Source of the DNA: Mycolicibacterium helvum
GTDB taxonomy: Bacteria; Actinomycetota; Actinomycetes; Mycobacteriales; Mycobacteriaceae
Assembly: GCF_010731895.1 (NCBI RefSeq)
Contig: NZ_AP022596.1
Span: 6,014,001-6,078,000, forward strand
Direction: 5' to 3'
Length of the DNA: 64,000 nucleotides
Below are positions 1 to 9,414 of the stretch, piece after piece (within the stretch, counting starts at the first letter, position 1; every line of letters begins with the position of its first letter). The position numbers and the translations under genes were made by a program. Under the pieces are notes generated by a model. The model did no database searches. It saw only the letters and a program-made list of their open reading frames with translations, and was not told where the DNA came from.

Positions 1-1888
1 TGAGTTTGTTCAGCTTGGCGACCCGGCCGGTCTTGGTCATGGTGTGCCATTGGTGGGCCAGCCGGCCGGTGTTCAACACGAAGGGATAGTCGTCGTCCGG
101 CAATTCACGGGCGTCCATGTGCGGCCGGGCGTGGAACACCGCCCGGCGCGACGGCGTGGGGAACGCCAGGACACCGTCGTTGAGATAGCGAATCGGGTGC
201 CGATTCTGCTCGTCGCCGGGCGGGCACGGCCATTGCACCGGCGTCTCGCGCAGCCGCTGATAGCTCGCGCCGCGAATGTCGTATCCGGTCTTGGGATTGG
301 CGAACCGCCGGATCTCGTCGAAGATCTGCTCGCTGGACTCATAGCCGAAGTGCGCACCGAATCCCATGGCGTCGGCGACCTGACAGATCAGCTGCCAGTC
401 CGGGCGGGACTGCCCGGCAGGTGAAACACATTCGCGCACCATGGTCAGGGTGCGTTCGGAGTTCACCATCACCCCGTCGGCTTCGGCCCACAATGCCGCA
501 GGCAACACGACGTCGGCGTAGCGGTTGGTGGCGGTGTCGCGGTAGGCGTCCTGGGTGACGACCAGCTCCGCGGTCTCCAGGCCGGTGATGACGGTGGTGC
601 GGTTGGGTACGGTGGCCACCGGGTTGGTACAGATGATCCAGCAGGCCTTGATATCTCCGGCTGCCATCTGCTCGAACATGTCGATGGTGCCCCGGTTGGT
701 GTCGGCGCGGATCGTTCCCGGTGCCAATTCCCACACCGCTTCGACGAAGGCCCGATCGTCGGCGGAGGCCACCGATCGCTGACCGGGCAAACCTGGTCCC
801 AGATAACCCATTTCGCGGCCGCCCATCGCGTTGGGCTGGCCGGTCAGCGACATCGGGCCGCTGCCGGGCCGGCAGATCGCCCCGGTGGCCAGGTGCAGGT
901 TGCAGATGGCGTTGGTGTTCCAGGTGCCGTGGGTGCTCTGGTTGAGGCCCATCGTCCACAGCGACATCCAGTCACCCGCCTGCCCGATCATCGTTGCCGC
1001 GGTGCGGATATCGGCTTCGGTCAGGCCGGTGAGTTCGGCCACCCGCGCCGGGGGGTAGTCAGCGAGGAACGCTTCCATGGCGTCCCAGCCCTCGGTGTGT
1101 TCGGCGATGAAGTCGGTGTCGATATCGCCGGAGGCCACCAGCAGGTGCAGCAGGCCGTTCAGCAGCGCGAGGTCGGTGCCCGGCCGGATTTGGAGAAACA
1201 GGTCGGCCTTGTCCGCGGTGGCAGTGCGGCGCGGGTCGACGACGATCAGCTTGGCGCCGGCCCGCATCCGGTCGGCCATCCGCAGGAACAGGATCGGATG
1301 GCAGTCGGCCATATTCGCGCCAACGACGAAAAACAGGTCAGCACAGTCGATATCCGAATAGGAGCCGGGCGGGCCATCGGCGCCCAGCGATTGTTTGTAT
1401 CCGGTCGCCGCGCTGGCCATGCACAGCCGGGAGTTGGATTCGATGTTGACGGTCCGGATGAAACCCTTGGCCAGTTTGGTGGCCAGGTACTGCGCTTCCA
1501 TGGACATCTGCCCGGAGACGTACAGCGCAATCGAATCCGGGCCGTGTCGGTCCAGGATCGCGCGCAGCCGGGTGCCCACGGCCGCGACCGCGTCATCGAC
1601 AGGCGCGGCGACGAACTCCTCGCCGCGCGCCGGACGGATCAGCGCATCGATCGCACGGCCTTCGGTGTTCCCCATGAGGTCGGCGTGCGTGGCCCCCTTC
1701 GTGCACAGCCGGCCGAGATTGGTGGGGTGAAGCTGGTCGCCGACGATATTGGCGATGACCGGACCTCCCACGCCGGGCTTGGTACGCACGTCGATGCCAC
1801 ACCCGACGCCGCAGTAGGAGCACACGGTACGGATGGCCTCAGCGCAGTCATCCCGGGTAGCCACGGCTTCACCGTGCCCGGCGGACAT
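1..1888 (-). CDS. narB: Assimilatory nitrate reductase catalytic subunit (partial, 3' end outside window)
   Basis: Molybdopterin oxidoreductase that reduces nitrate to nitrite for nitrogen assimilation in the cytoplasm. The protein reads off the left edge. From ATG at 1888 it begins MSAGHGEAVATRDDCAE and is followed by CSYCGVGCG, the Cys-x2-Cys-x3-Cys part of the N-terminal 4Fe-4S motif. Further on come SNSRLCMASAATGYKQSLG and GADGPPGSYSDID, typical of the NarB/NasA branch, then ICTNPVATVPN and later MDARELPDDDYPFVLNTGR, where the C-terminal molybdopterin-dinucleotide domain begins. About 629 codons are visible, so roughly 50-150 more plus any flavin domain lie outside. No clear Shine-Dalgarno was seen, so the start is tentative. 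The gene is divergent from the TetR gene at 1989. Related formate dehydrogenases share the fold, but the motifs favour nitrate reductase. Confidence 0.85.
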   Translation of the reverse strand, partial: MSAGHGEAVATRDDCAEAIRTVCSYCGVGCGIDVRTKPGVGGPVIANIVGDQLHPTNLGRLCTKGATHADLMGNTEGRAIDALIRPARGEEFVAAPVDDAVAAVGTRLRAILDRHGPDSIALYVSGQMSMEAQYLATKLAKGFIRTVNIESNSRLCMASAATGYKQSLGADGPPGSYSDIDCADLFFVVGANMADCHPILFLRMADRMRAGAKLIVVDPRRTATADKADLFLQIRPGTDLALLNGLLHLLVASGDIDTDFIAEHTEGWDAMEAFLADYPPARVAELTGLTEADIRTAATMIGQAGDWMSLWTMGLNQSTHGTWNTNAICNLHLATGAICRPGSGPMSLTGQPNAMGGREMGYLGPGLPGQRSVASADDRAFVEAVWELAPGTIRADTNRGTIDMFEQMAAGDIKACWIICTNPVATVPNRTTVITGLETAELVVTQDAYRDTATNRYADVVLPAALWAEADGVMVNSERTLTMVRECVSPAGQSRPDWQLICQVADAMGFGAHFGYESSEQIFDEIRRFANPKTGYDIRGASYQRLRETPVQWPCPPGDEQNRHPIRYLNDGVLAFPTPSRRAVFHARPHMDARELPDDDYPFVLNTGRLAHQWHTMTKTGRVAKLNKL

Positions 1889-1971
1889 TACGGGAGGCGC
1901 CGGGGCGCGTTATCGCGACGATAAACCGCGCTCACTTTGCCGATAGCGACGGTGTGAGAACTCCCGCGGCG

Positions 1972-1990
1972 ATGTAACACTTGTCAACAT
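1972..1990. promoter_or_regulatory. Probable TetR autoregulatory operator overlapping the tetR start codon
   Basis: The 19-bp imperfect palindrome ATGTAACACTTGTCAACAT ends inside the ATG of the TetR gene. Its right arm GTCAACAT recurs at 2653-2660, and the inverse ATGTTGAC at 2605-2612, in front of the exporter gene. Shared arms beside a local TetR and its neighbour are the expected pattern for its own operator. Binding is inferred. Confidence 0.55.
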
Positions 1991-2600
1991 GGCGACCGCC
2001 TCTTACCACCACGGCAACCTGCGACAGGCCCTGCTCGACCACGGTGTCGCGTTGGCTAGGGCCGGTGGGCCCGACGCGGTGGTGCTGCGCGATGTCCAGC
2101 GCCTGGCCGGCGTCAGCAACTCGGCCGCCTACCGCCATTACGCCGACCGGCAGGCATTGTTGGCAGCGGTGAAGGCCAACGTCATGACCCGGTTGGGCGA
2201 GGCGATGGTCGCGGCGCTGGATGCCGTTGCGGCGCAGGGGACGCGGTCAGACCGGGCACTGGCCCGATTCCGGGCCACCGGCCAGGCCTACATTGACTTC
2301 GCCCTGGCCGAGCCCGGGCTGTTCCGCACCGCGTTCCTGCCGGACGGCACCGAACCCGCCGAAGAGGCGGTGCCGGCTGACCGCCATCCGTTCCAGATCC
2401 TGCGCGGCTGTATCGACGAGGTGGTGGCCGCCGGCATGCTCGCCGAGGACCGCCGGGACGGTTTCGACGAGGCGGCCTGGGCGGCCGTGCACGGTGCGGC
2501 GACGCTGTTCCTTGACGGTCCCCTCGGCATGGCGGGCACCGATCGCCAACAGCTGATCACCGACCGGCTGCTTGACGTGTTCGCCACCGGCCTGCAGTAG
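1989..2600 (+). CDS. TetR/AcrR family transcriptional regulator
   Basis: 203-residue DNA-binding repressor. The N-terminal helix-turn-helix spans roughly residues 10-55, with VVLRDVQRLAGVSNSAAYRH and YADRQALLAAVKANV, the typical TetR recognition-helix region. The C-terminal ligand domain resembles the WHG/TetR_C_33 class (ARFRATGQAYIDFALAEPG, AAWAAVHGAATLFLDGPL). It lies 72 bases upstream of, and in the same direction as, an MFS exporter, the usual arrangement for a drug-responsive repressor and its target. Repeated GTCAACAT arms occur at its start and before the exporter, so it probably represses both. The inducing ligand is unknown. The ATG at 1989 lies within the right operator arm, so the transcript may have little or no leader. 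Confidence 0.88.
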   Translation: MATASYHHGNLRQALLDHGVALARAGGPDAVVLRDVQRLAGVSNSAAYRHYADRQALLAAVKANVMTRLGEAMVAALDAVAAQGTRSDRALARFRATGQAYIDFALAEPGLFRTAFLPDGTEPAEEAVPADRHPFQILRGCIDEVVAAGMLAEDRRDGFDEAAWAAVHGAATLFLDGPLGMAGTDRQQLITDRLLDVFATGLQ

Positions 2601-2604
2601 TCAA

Positions 2605-2660
2605 ATGTTGACAGCGCTAACTTGCGCTGGCATGCTCCGGGATGTTATCGCCGTCAACAT
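2605..2660 (+). promoter_or_regulatory. Promoter/operator region of the MFS exporter gene
   Basis: ATGTTGACA (2605-2613) contains a consensus -35 hexamer TTGACA (2608-2613). A weak -10 candidate CATGCT lies 17 bases on (2631-2636). ATGTTATCGCCGTCAACAT (2642-2660) is a 19-bp imperfect palindrome sharing the GTCAACAT arm with the site at the tetR start. A repressor bound here would block initiation or early elongation. This is inferred from sequence only. Confidence 0.5.
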
Positions 2661-2672
2661 GAAGGTTCGCCC

Positions 2673-4235
2673 ATGTCCGTCGACACCCGCTCCCCCGAGT
2701 CACCGCACAGCGCGCCGCGGCGCGTCCGGCCCGTTGCGATCCTCGCCGTGGTCCTGGTGGCCGCGCTGGCAATCAACATCGAGACCACGATCGTCAATGT
2801 TGCTCTGCCAACGCTGAATTCGTCACTCGGCGCCTCGACACGAGCTCTACAATGGATCGTCGACGCCTACAATCTGGCGTTCGCCGCACTGGTGCTGGCC
2901 GGTGGCACCGTCGGCGACCGCTTCGGCCGCCGCGGCACCCTGATCGCCGGCCTGATCCTGTTCGCGCTCAGCAGTGTCGCCGCCGCCCTGTGCACCTCGA
3001 CCGGACCGCTGATCGGCATGCGGCTGGTAATGGGGGTGGCCTCGGCCCTGATCTTTCCCACGACACTGGCGATCATCACCGACACCTTCCGCGATCCGCG
3101 GCAACGCGCTGCCGCCATCGGCGTGTGGGGGGCGGTGACCGGGTTGGGCGTGGCGATCGGACCAATCCTCGGCGGCGCGCTGCTGGAGGTGTTCTGGTGG
3201 GGCAGCCTGTTTCTCGCGCTCGCACCTATCGCGCTGGCCGCCGCACTGGCGGCCCCGTTCATCATCCCGGCCGCGTCCCCAGACCGGCACAACCGGCTCG
3301 ACGTCGGCGGACTCGTACTGTCGGTGGTCATGCTGGGCGCGCTGGTCTACACCATCATCGAAGCCCCGGATCGCGGCTGGAGCAGTGCGCCGACACTGAC
3401 CGGCTTCGCCGTCGCGCTGGCCGCCGCAGTGAGCTTCGCATGGTGGGAACGGCGCCAGCGCTATCCGTTGATCGATGTCAGTTTGTTCACCAACCTGCGG
3501 TTCAGCGCCGCCAGCGGCGCGGTGACGGTCGCGTTCTTCGCGCTGTTCGGGTTCATCTTCCTGATCACCCAGTTCATGCAGCTGATACAGGGTTACAGCC
3601 CGCTGGAAACCGGGGTGCGCATCCTGCCCGTGGCGCTGTCCATCGCCGTCGGTTCGATCATCGGCACCCGGCTGGCGGTGAGTCGGATCGGCACCAAAGC
3701 CGTTGTCTTCGTTGGCCTCCTGCTGCTGGCCGCCGCATTCGGATGGATCGCCGAAAGCGACCTGAGCATCACCTACCCGACGATGGCCATGCAGATGGTG
3801 CTGCTCGGCGGCGGACTCGGGCTCACCACCGCGCCGGCCACCGACTCGATCATGGGGGTGGTGCGGCCCGAGCAGGCCGGCGCGGGGTCGGCCGTCAACG
3901 ACGCCACCCGTCAAGTGGGCGGCACCCTCGGCGTCGCGGTGATCGGCAGCATCTTCTCGACGCTCTATATCCGGCATCTGGCCGACAGTCAGGCTCTCGG
4001 CGCGATGCCGCCGTCCGCTCAGACCGTGGCCCGCGAAGGCCTGGCTCAGGGCCTTGCGGTGTCCGCCCAGGCACCGTCGCCGCTGGCCGGCGCGGTGCGT
4101 GGTGCCGTCGACAACGCTTTCCTGGCCGGCTTTCAGGCCGGGTGCCTGACTGCCGCTGCGGTCTGCGTTGCCGGCGCCGTATTCGCGCTGGCAGTGCTGC
4201 CCGCACACCCGAGAACAGCATTCGGCGAATCATAA
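2673..4235 (+). CDS. MFS drug efflux transporter, DHA2 (EmrB/QacA-type) family
   Basis: 520-residue inner-membrane proton-coupled exporter of the 14-helix DHA2 family. Visible are the helix-1 signature INIETTIVNVALPTL, the loop 2-3 motif A GGTVGDRFGRRGTL and the antiporter motif C region GAVTGLGVAIGPILGG. Hydrophobic stretches run to the C-terminal AAAVCVAGAVFALAVLP. The ATG at 2673 is chosen over an upstream in-frame ATG at 2622 because it follows an AAGG sequence and gives a normal short hydrophilic N-terminus. It sits directly after a TetR gene with shared operator arms, so expression is probably induced by the exported compound. The substrate cannot be inferred. Confidence 0.88.
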   Translation: MSVDTRSPESPHSAPRRVRPVAILAVVLVAALAINIETTIVNVALPTLNSSLGASTRALQWIVDAYNLAFAALVLAGGTVGDRFGRRGTLIAGLILFALSSVAAALCTSTGPLIGMRLVMGVASALIFPTTLAIITDTFRDPRQRAAAIGVWGAVTGLGVAIGPILGGALLEVFWWGSLFLALAPIALAAALAAPFIIPAASPDRHNRLDVGGLVLSVVMLGALVYTIIEAPDRGWSSAPTLTGFAVALAAAVSFAWWERRQRYPLIDVSLFTNLRFSAASGAVTVAFFALFGFIFLITQFMQLIQGYSPLETGVRILPVALSIAVGSIIGTRLAVSRIGTKAVVFVGLLLLAAAFGWIAESDLSITYPTMAMQMVLLGGGLGLTTAPATDSIMGVVRPEQAGAGSAVNDATRQVGGTLGVAVIGSIFSTLYIRHLADSQALGAMPPSAQTVAREGLAQGLAVSAQAPSPLAGAVRGAVDNAFLAGFQAGCLTAAAVCVAGAVFALAVLPAHPRTAFGES

Positions 4236-4270
4236 GTTTCGGACACCCGAAAACGATGTATAGTCGACCC

Positions 4271-4468
4271 ATGACAAGCTTGGACCGGGTGCAGATCGCG
4301 GGCGTACCGTGGCCGCGCTACAAGCTCGTCGCGCTGGCACTCGGCCTGATCGTCTTCGTCGCGGTCGGCCTCGTCACCGCCAGCGCCGCACCGGCCGTGC
4401 TGCTGGCCGCGGGCACCTCGACCGCGGTGTGGCTGGTCTTCGGCCTGCGCCGCCCGCGCCGCCGCTAG
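4271..4468 (+). CDS. Small two-helix membrane protein, hypothetical
   Basis: 65-residue protein with two predicted membrane segments, about residues 19-38 (LVALALGLIVFVAVGLVTAS) and 42-58 (VLLAAGTSTAVWLVFGL), ending in the basic tail RRPRRR. I do not recognise a family. It begins 35 bases after the exporter gene. TATAGT at 4259-4264 could be a -10 box just upstream. The gene ends convergently and overlaps the SRPBCC gene by 4 bases. GC-rich coding character and conventional codons suggest that it is real, but a short spurious frame cannot be excluded. Confidence 0.5.
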   Translation: MTSLDRVQIAGVPWPRYKLVALALGLIVFVAVGLVTASAAPAVLLAAGTSTAVWLVFGLRRPRRR

Positions 4469-4884
4469 CGCTCAAGAATTCGTTTCAGGGTGGCCAGGTC
4501 GGCCGCCACCGCCGCGGCGTCCGCCGCATAGTCCTCGTCGGACATCTCGGGCCTGCGCCGCAGCGTGAACACCACCTCGCACCAGTCCTTACCGGCGGGC
4601 ACAACCCGCAGCGGATTGAACACCGGCTCGCCGGACGGCAGAGTGACCACGTGGTCGAGCACCCCGAGATCGTTGGCCGGCGTGAATTCGATGGTGATCT
4701 CCCCCATCGGAGACTGCGCCACCCAGGTGTCGCCGACCCGGGTCAGCTCGCTGCGGGCCAGGCCCGCCGCCCACTCGGGCACGTGCGCCGGATCGGCGGC
4801 ATAGCGGTACACGTCGATCGCCGAGCGATTGATCCACGCGCTGAGGTGCCGAGACTCGTTCGCGGCGTCGACAGAATCGTTCAT
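4465..4884 (-). CDS. SRPBCC-fold (polyketide cyclase/START-like) protein
   Basis: 139-residue cytoplasmic protein of the SRPBCC ligand-binding fold. The N-terminal strand-helix HLSAWINRSAIDVYRYAAD, followed by PAHVPEWAAGL, is characteristic, as is the later DHVVTLPSGEPV and WCEVVFTLRRRP. Such proteins bind small hydrophobic ligands, and the ligand is unknown here. ATG at 4884 is used because upstream sequence in the same frame belongs to the antisense of the MerR gene. It lies 10 bases downstream of the MerR gene, so the two are probably one transcript. A role tied to the MerR regulator is inference only. Confidence 0.75.
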   Translation of the reverse strand: MNDSVDAANESRHLSAWINRSAIDVYRYAADPAHVPEWAAGLARSELTRVGDTWVAQSPMGEITIEFTPANDLGVLDHVVTLPSGEPVFNPLRVVPAGKDWCEVVFTLRRRPEMSDEDYAADAAAVAADLATLKRILER

Positions 4885-4894
4885 GGTCCCCACG

Positions 4895-5254
4895 TTACCG
4901 ACACGGCTCGCACCTCGTTGAGACCGCCATCGCCCATTCGATGAGTTCCCGGGCCCGCGCCAAAGTTGCCATCTGCGTGTCGATCTCGGCAAGCTTGTCC
5001 TGCGCCAACACCCTACTGGCCGGCCGCCCGGGTGCGTCGTCGTCGAGCAGCACGGCAATCTCGTCGAGGGTGAACCCGGCTGCCTTACACAACCCGATCA
5101 CCTCCAGCCTGGTCAGCACCGCGTCGTCGTAGCGACGTTGGCCTCCCGTCCGCGACGGTGGCGTCAGCAGCCCGATCTTCTCGTAGTACCGCAGCGTGGT
5201 GGGAGCGACGTCGGCGCGGCGCGCCACCTCACCGATGCTCAGCGCAGTGCTCAT
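4895..5254 (-). CDS. MerR family transcriptional regulator
   Basis: 119-residue regulator if started at ATG 5254 (MSTALSIGEVARR); an in-frame ATG at 5314 would add 20 residues. The winged helix reads SIGEVARRADVAPTTLRYYE, followed by KIGLLTPPSRTGGQRRYDD, as in MerR proteins. A coiled-coil dimerisation helix follows (LAEIDTQMATLARARELIEW). The C-terminus ends STRCEPCR, a Cys-x2-Cys pair reminiscent of metal- or redox-sensing members, though two cysteines alone do not establish that. It is divergent from the PPOX gene at 5313, which is a likely target. Regulators of this class activate promoters with long spacers, and a TTGACT hexamer lies in the shared spacer. Confidence 0.87.
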   Translation of the reverse strand: MSTALSIGEVARRADVAPTTLRYYEKIGLLTPPSRTGGQRRYDDAVLTRLEVIGLCKAAGFTLDEIAVLLDDDAPGRPASRVLAQDKLAEIDTQMATLARARELIEWAMAVSTRCEPCR

Positions 5255-5275
5255 GGCCGCCTTCCGCCCCGATGC

Positions 5276-5312
5276 TTGACTTCGAGCCAACTCTAAGTTC
5301 TTCACTGTAGCC
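5276..5312 (+). promoter_or_regulatory. Candidate MerR-controlled divergent promoter
   Basis: The spacer between the MerR gene and the PPOX gene contains TTGACT (5276-5281). A -10-like position 19-20 bases further (about 5301-5307) lies only a few bases before the ATG at 5313. That long spacer and a near-leaderless start fit a MerR-type promoter. ACTCTAAGTTCTTCACTG lies within it. The assignment is weak because no perfect dyad is visible. Confidence 0.35.
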
Positions 5313-5747
5313 ATGGACTCCTTGCACTCCAGTCGCTACGCCCTGTTGCGAACCTATCGCCGCGACGGCCGCCCCGTCGACACCCCGATCTGGTTTCACC
5401 TGGACGGGACCACACTGGTCTTCCGCACCAAGATCGGCCCCAAAACCACTCGGATTACGAACGACCCGCGCGTCGAGCTACGGGTGTGTGACTACAAAGG
5501 CCAGGTTCCCGACTCCGCCCCCACCCTCACCGGACGGGCTGTCGCCCTGTCGGGCGAGGACGCCGAACACGCCAACCAGCAGCTGCACGCCCGGTACGGC
5601 TGGCAATACAACCTCGTTCCGCTGCTGCACCTGCCCGGCGTCAAGAACGTCGACGCCAGCCTGCCGTGGCGGGAGAAGTGGGAGCGCCTCCGTAACCCGA
5701 ACGTCTGGCCGGGCAGCGCGATCGTGCGGGTGGAGCTAGCCGCCTAG
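5313..5747 (+). CDS. PPOX-class F420-dependent oxidoreductase
   Basis: 144-residue split-beta-barrel flavin/deazaflavin protein. The motifs [20 protein letters not shown] and [20 protein letters not shown] match the small mycobacterial PPOX (pyridoxamine-phosphate-oxidase-like) enzymes that use F420 or FMN to reduce low-molecular-weight substrates. The C-terminal SAIVRVEL strand is also typical. The substrate is unknown. It is divergent from a MerR gene, and its 3' end overlaps the end of convergent dnaE1 by 12 bases. The ATG at 5313 is the only reasonable start and lies very close to the presumed promoter. Confidence 0.82.
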   Translation: MDSLHSSRYALLRTYRRDGRPVDTPIWFHLDGTTLVFRTKIGPKTTRITNDPRVELRVCDYKGQVPDSAPTLTGRAVALSGEDAEHANQQLHARYGWQYNLVPLLHLPGVKNVDASLPWREKWERLRNPNVWPGSAIVRVELAA

Positions 5748-8700
5748 GCAGCCAGGGCCCAACAGCGCCTTCAAATCGCCCATCAGCGCCGAGGACGGCG
5801 TCACCCGCAGCGACTGGTCGAGCTCGAGTGTGGTGATGCGATCGCCACTGATCAGCCGCAAGTGCACCTGCGAGGTGCCGGGATGGCGGGCCAGCACCTG
5901 CTTAAGCGCGGTGACCTTGTCGATGGTGCACTGCCGGGTGGGCAGGCTCACCGCCACCGGCCGGTCAACTTGCGCGTTCGAAAAATCGGGTACCACCAGC
6001 TCATTGGCGATCAACGAAATCCGGTCGTCCTGGATACGAACCTTGCCGCCGACGAGCACCACGGCGTCGTCGGCGATCTCTGCGCCGAACATCGAGTAGG
6101 TCTGCGGGAAGAACATCACCTCAATACCACCGGTGAGGTCTTCCAGCTGCGCTGAGGCCCAGGGCATTCCGTTCTTGTTGACCCGCCGGTTGACGCCGGC
6201 CAGGATACCGCCGACCCGCACCTGGGTGTCGTTGGCGACGTCGCCGGCGAGGATAGCCGGGATCTGAGTGTCGACCTGGGCGTTCAGCAAATGTGCCACT
6301 CCGTCGAGCGGGTGCCCGGAGACATACAGCCCCAGCATTTCCCGCTCGAGCGCGAGCTTGTGCTTGTCGTCCCATTCCTCGTCGGGAACCCGGATGGTGA
6401 ACGCCGCATCGCCGGTACCACCGTCATCCGAGCCGCCGCCGAACAAGTCGAACTGGCCGATCGCCTCGGCCTTCTTGGTGCCCAGCACGGAGTCGACGGC
6501 ATCGGTGTGGACGAGGAACAGACCCTTGCGGGGATGCTTGAGCGAGTCGAAAGCCCCTGCCTTGACCAGAGATTCGGTGACCTTCTTGTTGCAGGGCGCG
6601 ATATCGATCTTGTTCAGATAGTCGGAGAAGTCGGTGAACTTCCCCTTCTCGGTGCGGGTGGCGATCAGCGAGCTGACCACGTTGGCGCCGACGTTGCGGA
6701 TGGCGCCGAGCCCGAACCGGATGTCGTTACCCACCGAGGCGAAGTTCTGCACCGACTCGTTGACGTCGGGTGGCAGCACGGTGATGCCGAGGCGCCGGCA
6801 GTCCGCCAGGTAGACCGCGGCCTTGTCCTTGTCGTCGCCGACCGAGGTGAGCAACCCGGCCATGTACTCGGCCGGGAAGTTGGCCTTGAGATAGGCGGTC
6901 CAGTAAGACACCAGCCCATAGCCGGCGGCATGCGATTTGTTGAACGCGTAGCCGGCGAACGGCAGGATGGTGTCCCACAACGCTTTCACGGCCTTTTCGG
7001 AGAAGCCGTTGGCGGTCATCCCCTCCTTGAAGCCCTGGTATTCGGCTTCCAGGACCTCAAGCTTCTTCTTGCCCATGGCTTTTCGCAGCGCGTCGGCCTT
7101 GCCCATCGAGTAGGAGGCGACCTTCTGCGCGATGAACATGATCTGCTCTTGGTAGACGATCAGTCCGTAGGTCTCGGAGAGGATCTCCTTGAGCGGCTCT
7201 TCGAGCTCCGGGTGGATCGGCTTGATCGGCTGCCGGTTGTTCTTGCGATCGGCGTAGTCGTTGTGGGCGTTCATGCCCATCGGGCCCGGCCGGTACAACG
7301 CCAGCACCGCGACGATGTCGTTGAACTCGGTGGGCTGCATGCGGCGCAGCAGGTCTCGCATCGGGCCGCCGTCGAGCTGGAACACCCCCAGGGTGTCGCC
7401 GCGCCCCAGCAATTCGTAGGCCTTGGGGTCATCGAACGGCAACGCATCGAGATCGAGGTCGATACCGCGGTTGGCTTTGATGTTCTCGATGCAGTCGCCG
7501 ATGATCGTCAGGTTCCGCAGGCCGAGGAAGTCCATCTTCAGCAGGCCGATGGCCTCACACGACGGATAGTCCCAGCCGGTGATGATCGCGCCGTCCTGCG
7601 GCCGCCGCCACAGCGGAATCGCCTCGATGAGCGGCTCGGAACTCATGATCACCGCGCATGCGTGCACGCCGGCGTTGCGGACCAGGCCCTCCAGCCCGCG
7701 CGCGGTCTCGTAGATGGTGCGCACGTCGGGATCGGTGTCGATCAGGCCGCGAACCTCGGCGGCCTCCTTGTACCGCTCATGGTTCGGGTCGGTGATGCCC
7801 GACAGCGGGATGTCCTTGGCCATGATCGGCGGCGGCAGCGCCTTGGTGATCCGGTCGGCGATCGCGAAGCCCGGCTGCCCGTAGTGGACGCGCGCCGAAT
7901 CCTTCAGTGCCGCTTTGGTCTTGATGGTGCCGAAGGTGATGACCTGGGCAACCCGGTCACTGCCCCACTTCTCGGCGGCGTAGCGCACCATCTCACCGCG
8001 ACGGCGGTCGTCGAAGTCGATATCGATATCGGGTGCCGACGGACGTTCTGGGTTGAGGAAGCGCTCGAACAGCAGCCCGTGCGGGATCGGGTCGATATTG
8101 GTGATGCCGAGCGCGTAGGCCACCAGCGAGCCGGCGGCAGATCCGCGGCCGGGGCCCACCCGGATATCGATCGAGCGCGCGTAGTTGATCAGGTCGGCCA
8201 CGATCAGGAAGTACGACGGGAAGCCCTTGCCGCAGATGACGTCGATCTCATAGCTGGCCCGTTCGGTGTACTCCGGCGGCACCACATCCGGAAAACGGCG
8301 CCGCAAACCGGCATCGACCTCGTGGCGCAGCCAGCTGCCCTGGTCGTGTCCGTCTGGCACCGGGAAGATCGGCATCCGGTCGGCCGGGGCCCACACGTCG
8401 GCATAGGACTGCACCCGCTCACCGATCAGGAGCGTCGAATCGCAGGCCTCCGGCACCTCGGCGTCCCACAGCGCGCGCATCTCGGCGGCCGATTTCAGGA
8501 AGTAGCCATCGCCGTCGAACTTGAACCGGTTGGGGTCTGAGAGCGTCTTGCCGGTCTGGATGCACAGCAGCGCTTCGTGGTTGTGCGAGGCGTCGCGGGT
8601 CACGTAGTGGCAGTCATTGGTGGCCAGCGCTGGAATGCCGAGCTTGCGACCGACGTCGAGCAGGCCCTCGCGGACCCGGCGCTCGATCGACAGCCCGTGA

Positions 8701-9290
8701 TCCATCAATTCCAGGAAGTAGTTCTCCGCGCCGAAGATCTCCCGCCACTTGGCGGCCGACTCCAGCGCCTCCTTCTCGTGGCCCAGCCGCAACCGGGTCT
8801 GCACCTCACCGGATGGGCAGCCGGTGGTGGCGATGATGCCCGAGGCATGCTCGGCGATGATCTCGGCGTCCATCCGCGACCACTTGCCCAGCTGACCCTC
8901 GAACGAGGCCAGCGTCGACAGCTTGAACAGGTTGCGCAGTCCGGTGGCGTTCTCGGCGACCATCGTCATGTGGGTATAGGAGCCGCTGCCCGACACGTCG
9001 TCACTCTTCTGGCCCGGATCACCCCACAGGATGCGGCGGGTGTCGAACCGAGAACCGGGTGCGATGTACGCCTCGACACCGATAATCGGCTTGATGCCGA
9101 CCTTGGTGGCCGCGTTGTAGAACTCGCTGGCCCCGAACATGTTTCCGTGGTCGGTCATGCCGATGGCGGTCATCTCGAGGCGCTGCGCCTCGGCGAGCAT
9201 GGGCGTGATCTTCGCGGCCCCGTCGAGCATCGAGTACTCGGTGTGGTTGTGCAGATGCACAAAAGATCCGGCAGACGTTCCATTACCCAT
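5736..9290 (-). CDS. dnaE1: DNA polymerase III alpha subunit (replicative)
   Basis: 1184-residue replicative polymerase, matching the length of mycobacterial DnaE1. The N-terminal PHP domain starts [16 protein letters not shown] (about residue 12), with further metal-binding histidines in [10 protein letters not shown]. In mycobacteria this domain carries 3'-5' proofreading exonuclease activity. Polymerase signatures include [19 protein letters not shown] (palm, about residues 375-395) and PDIDIDFDD (about 418-426), with the catalytic aspartates. A C-terminal OB-fold ([20 protein letters not shown], about residue 1020) follows. It is convergent with the PPOX gene. The intact PHP histidines and the full length argue for DnaE1 rather than the mutasome-associated DnaE2. 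Confidence 0.97.
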   Translation of the reverse strand: MGNGTSAGSFVHLHNHTEYSMLDGAAKITPMLAEAQRLEMTAIGMTDHGNMFGASEFYNAATKVGIKPIIGVEAYIAPGSRFDTRRILWGDPGQKSDDVSGSGSYTHMTMVAENATGLRNLFKLSTLASFEGQLGKWSRMDAEIIAEHASGIIATTGCPSGEVQTRLRLGHEKEALESAAKWREIFGAENYFLELMDHGLSIERRVREGLLDVGRKLGIPALATNDCHYVTRDASHNHEALLCIQTGKTLSDPNRFKFDGDGYFLKSAAEMRALWDAEVPEACDSTLLIGERVQSYADVWAPADRMPIFPVPDGHDQGSWLRHEVDAGLRRRFPDVVPPEYTERASYEIDVICGKGFPSYFLIVADLINYARSIDIRVGPGRGSAAGSLVAYALGITNIDPIPHGLLFERFLNPERPSAPDIDIDFDDRRRGEMVRYAAEKWGSDRVAQVITFGTIKTKAALKDSARVHYGQPGFAIADRITKALPPPIMAKDIPLSGITDPNHERYKEAAEVRGLIDTDPDVRTIYETARGLEGLVRNAGVHACAVIMSSEPLIEAIPLWRRPQDGAIITGWDYPSCEAIGLLKMDFLGLRNLTIIGDCIENIKANRGIDLDLDALPFDDPKAYELLGRGDTLGVFQLDGGPMRDLLRRMQPTEFNDIVAVLALYRPGPMGMNAHNDYADRKNNRQPIKPIHPELEEPLKEILSETYGLIVYQEQIMFIAQKVASYSMGKADALRKAMGKKKLEVLEAEYQGFKEGMTANGFSEKAVKALWDTILPFAGYAFNKSHAAGYGLVSYWTAYLKANFPAEYMAGLLTSVGDDKDKAAVYLADCRRLGITVLPPDVNESVQNFASVGNDIRFGLGAIRNVGANVVSSLIATRTEKGKFTDFSDYLNKIDIAPCNKKVTESLVKAGAFDSLKHPRKGLFLVHTDAVDSVLGTKKAEAIGQFDLFGGGSDDGGTGDAAFTIRVPDEEWDDKHKLALEREMLGLYVSGHPLDGVAHLLNAQVDTQIPAILAGDVANDTQVRVGGILAGVNRRVNKNGMPWASAQLEDLTGGIEVMFFPQTYSMFGAEIADDAVVLVGGKVRIQDDRISLIANELVVPDFSNAQVDRPVAVSLPTRQCTIDKVTALKQVLARHPGTSQVHLRLISGDRITTLELDQSLRVTPSSALMGDLKALLGPGCLGG

Positions 9291-9414
9291 AGGCCCGTCA
9301 GTCTAGAGCCGCCGACCGACAGCCTTCGGCGTGTCGCTGCACGTGTCTGGCCGGTGGCGGCAATTCTCCTGGGATCTCTTCCACCCACGCGGGCGGCACT
9401 GGTAGGCAGAGCGT

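Noticed and set aside
893..1924. 343-codon frame antisense to the nitrate reductase gene
   Set aside because: No motifs. The opposite strand reads a clear molybdopterin oxidoreductase with 4Fe-4S cysteines.
4259..4270. Terminator hairpin after the MFS gene (TTTCGG...CCGAAA near 4238-4253)
   Set aside because: The arms are only 6-7 bases with a 4-5 base loop and no U-run, too weak to call. The TATAGT next to it is more likely promoter sequence.
2847..4468. Long open frames overlapping the MFS exporter on both strands (over 450 codons each)
   Set aside because: They are Arg/Gln/His-rich translations of GC-rich codons in other frames, without family motifs. Only the last 65 codons of the plus-strand frame look like a real small membrane protein.
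6291..8540. 750-codon frame antisense to dnaE1
   Set aside because: Composition is typical of the antisense of a high-GC gene, with no recognisable domain. dnaE1 on the other strand is unequivocal.
9041..9056. SOS-like sequence TCGAACCGAGAACC inside dnaE1
   Set aside because: The right half-site does not match GTTCGA, and it lies deep inside a coding sequence.
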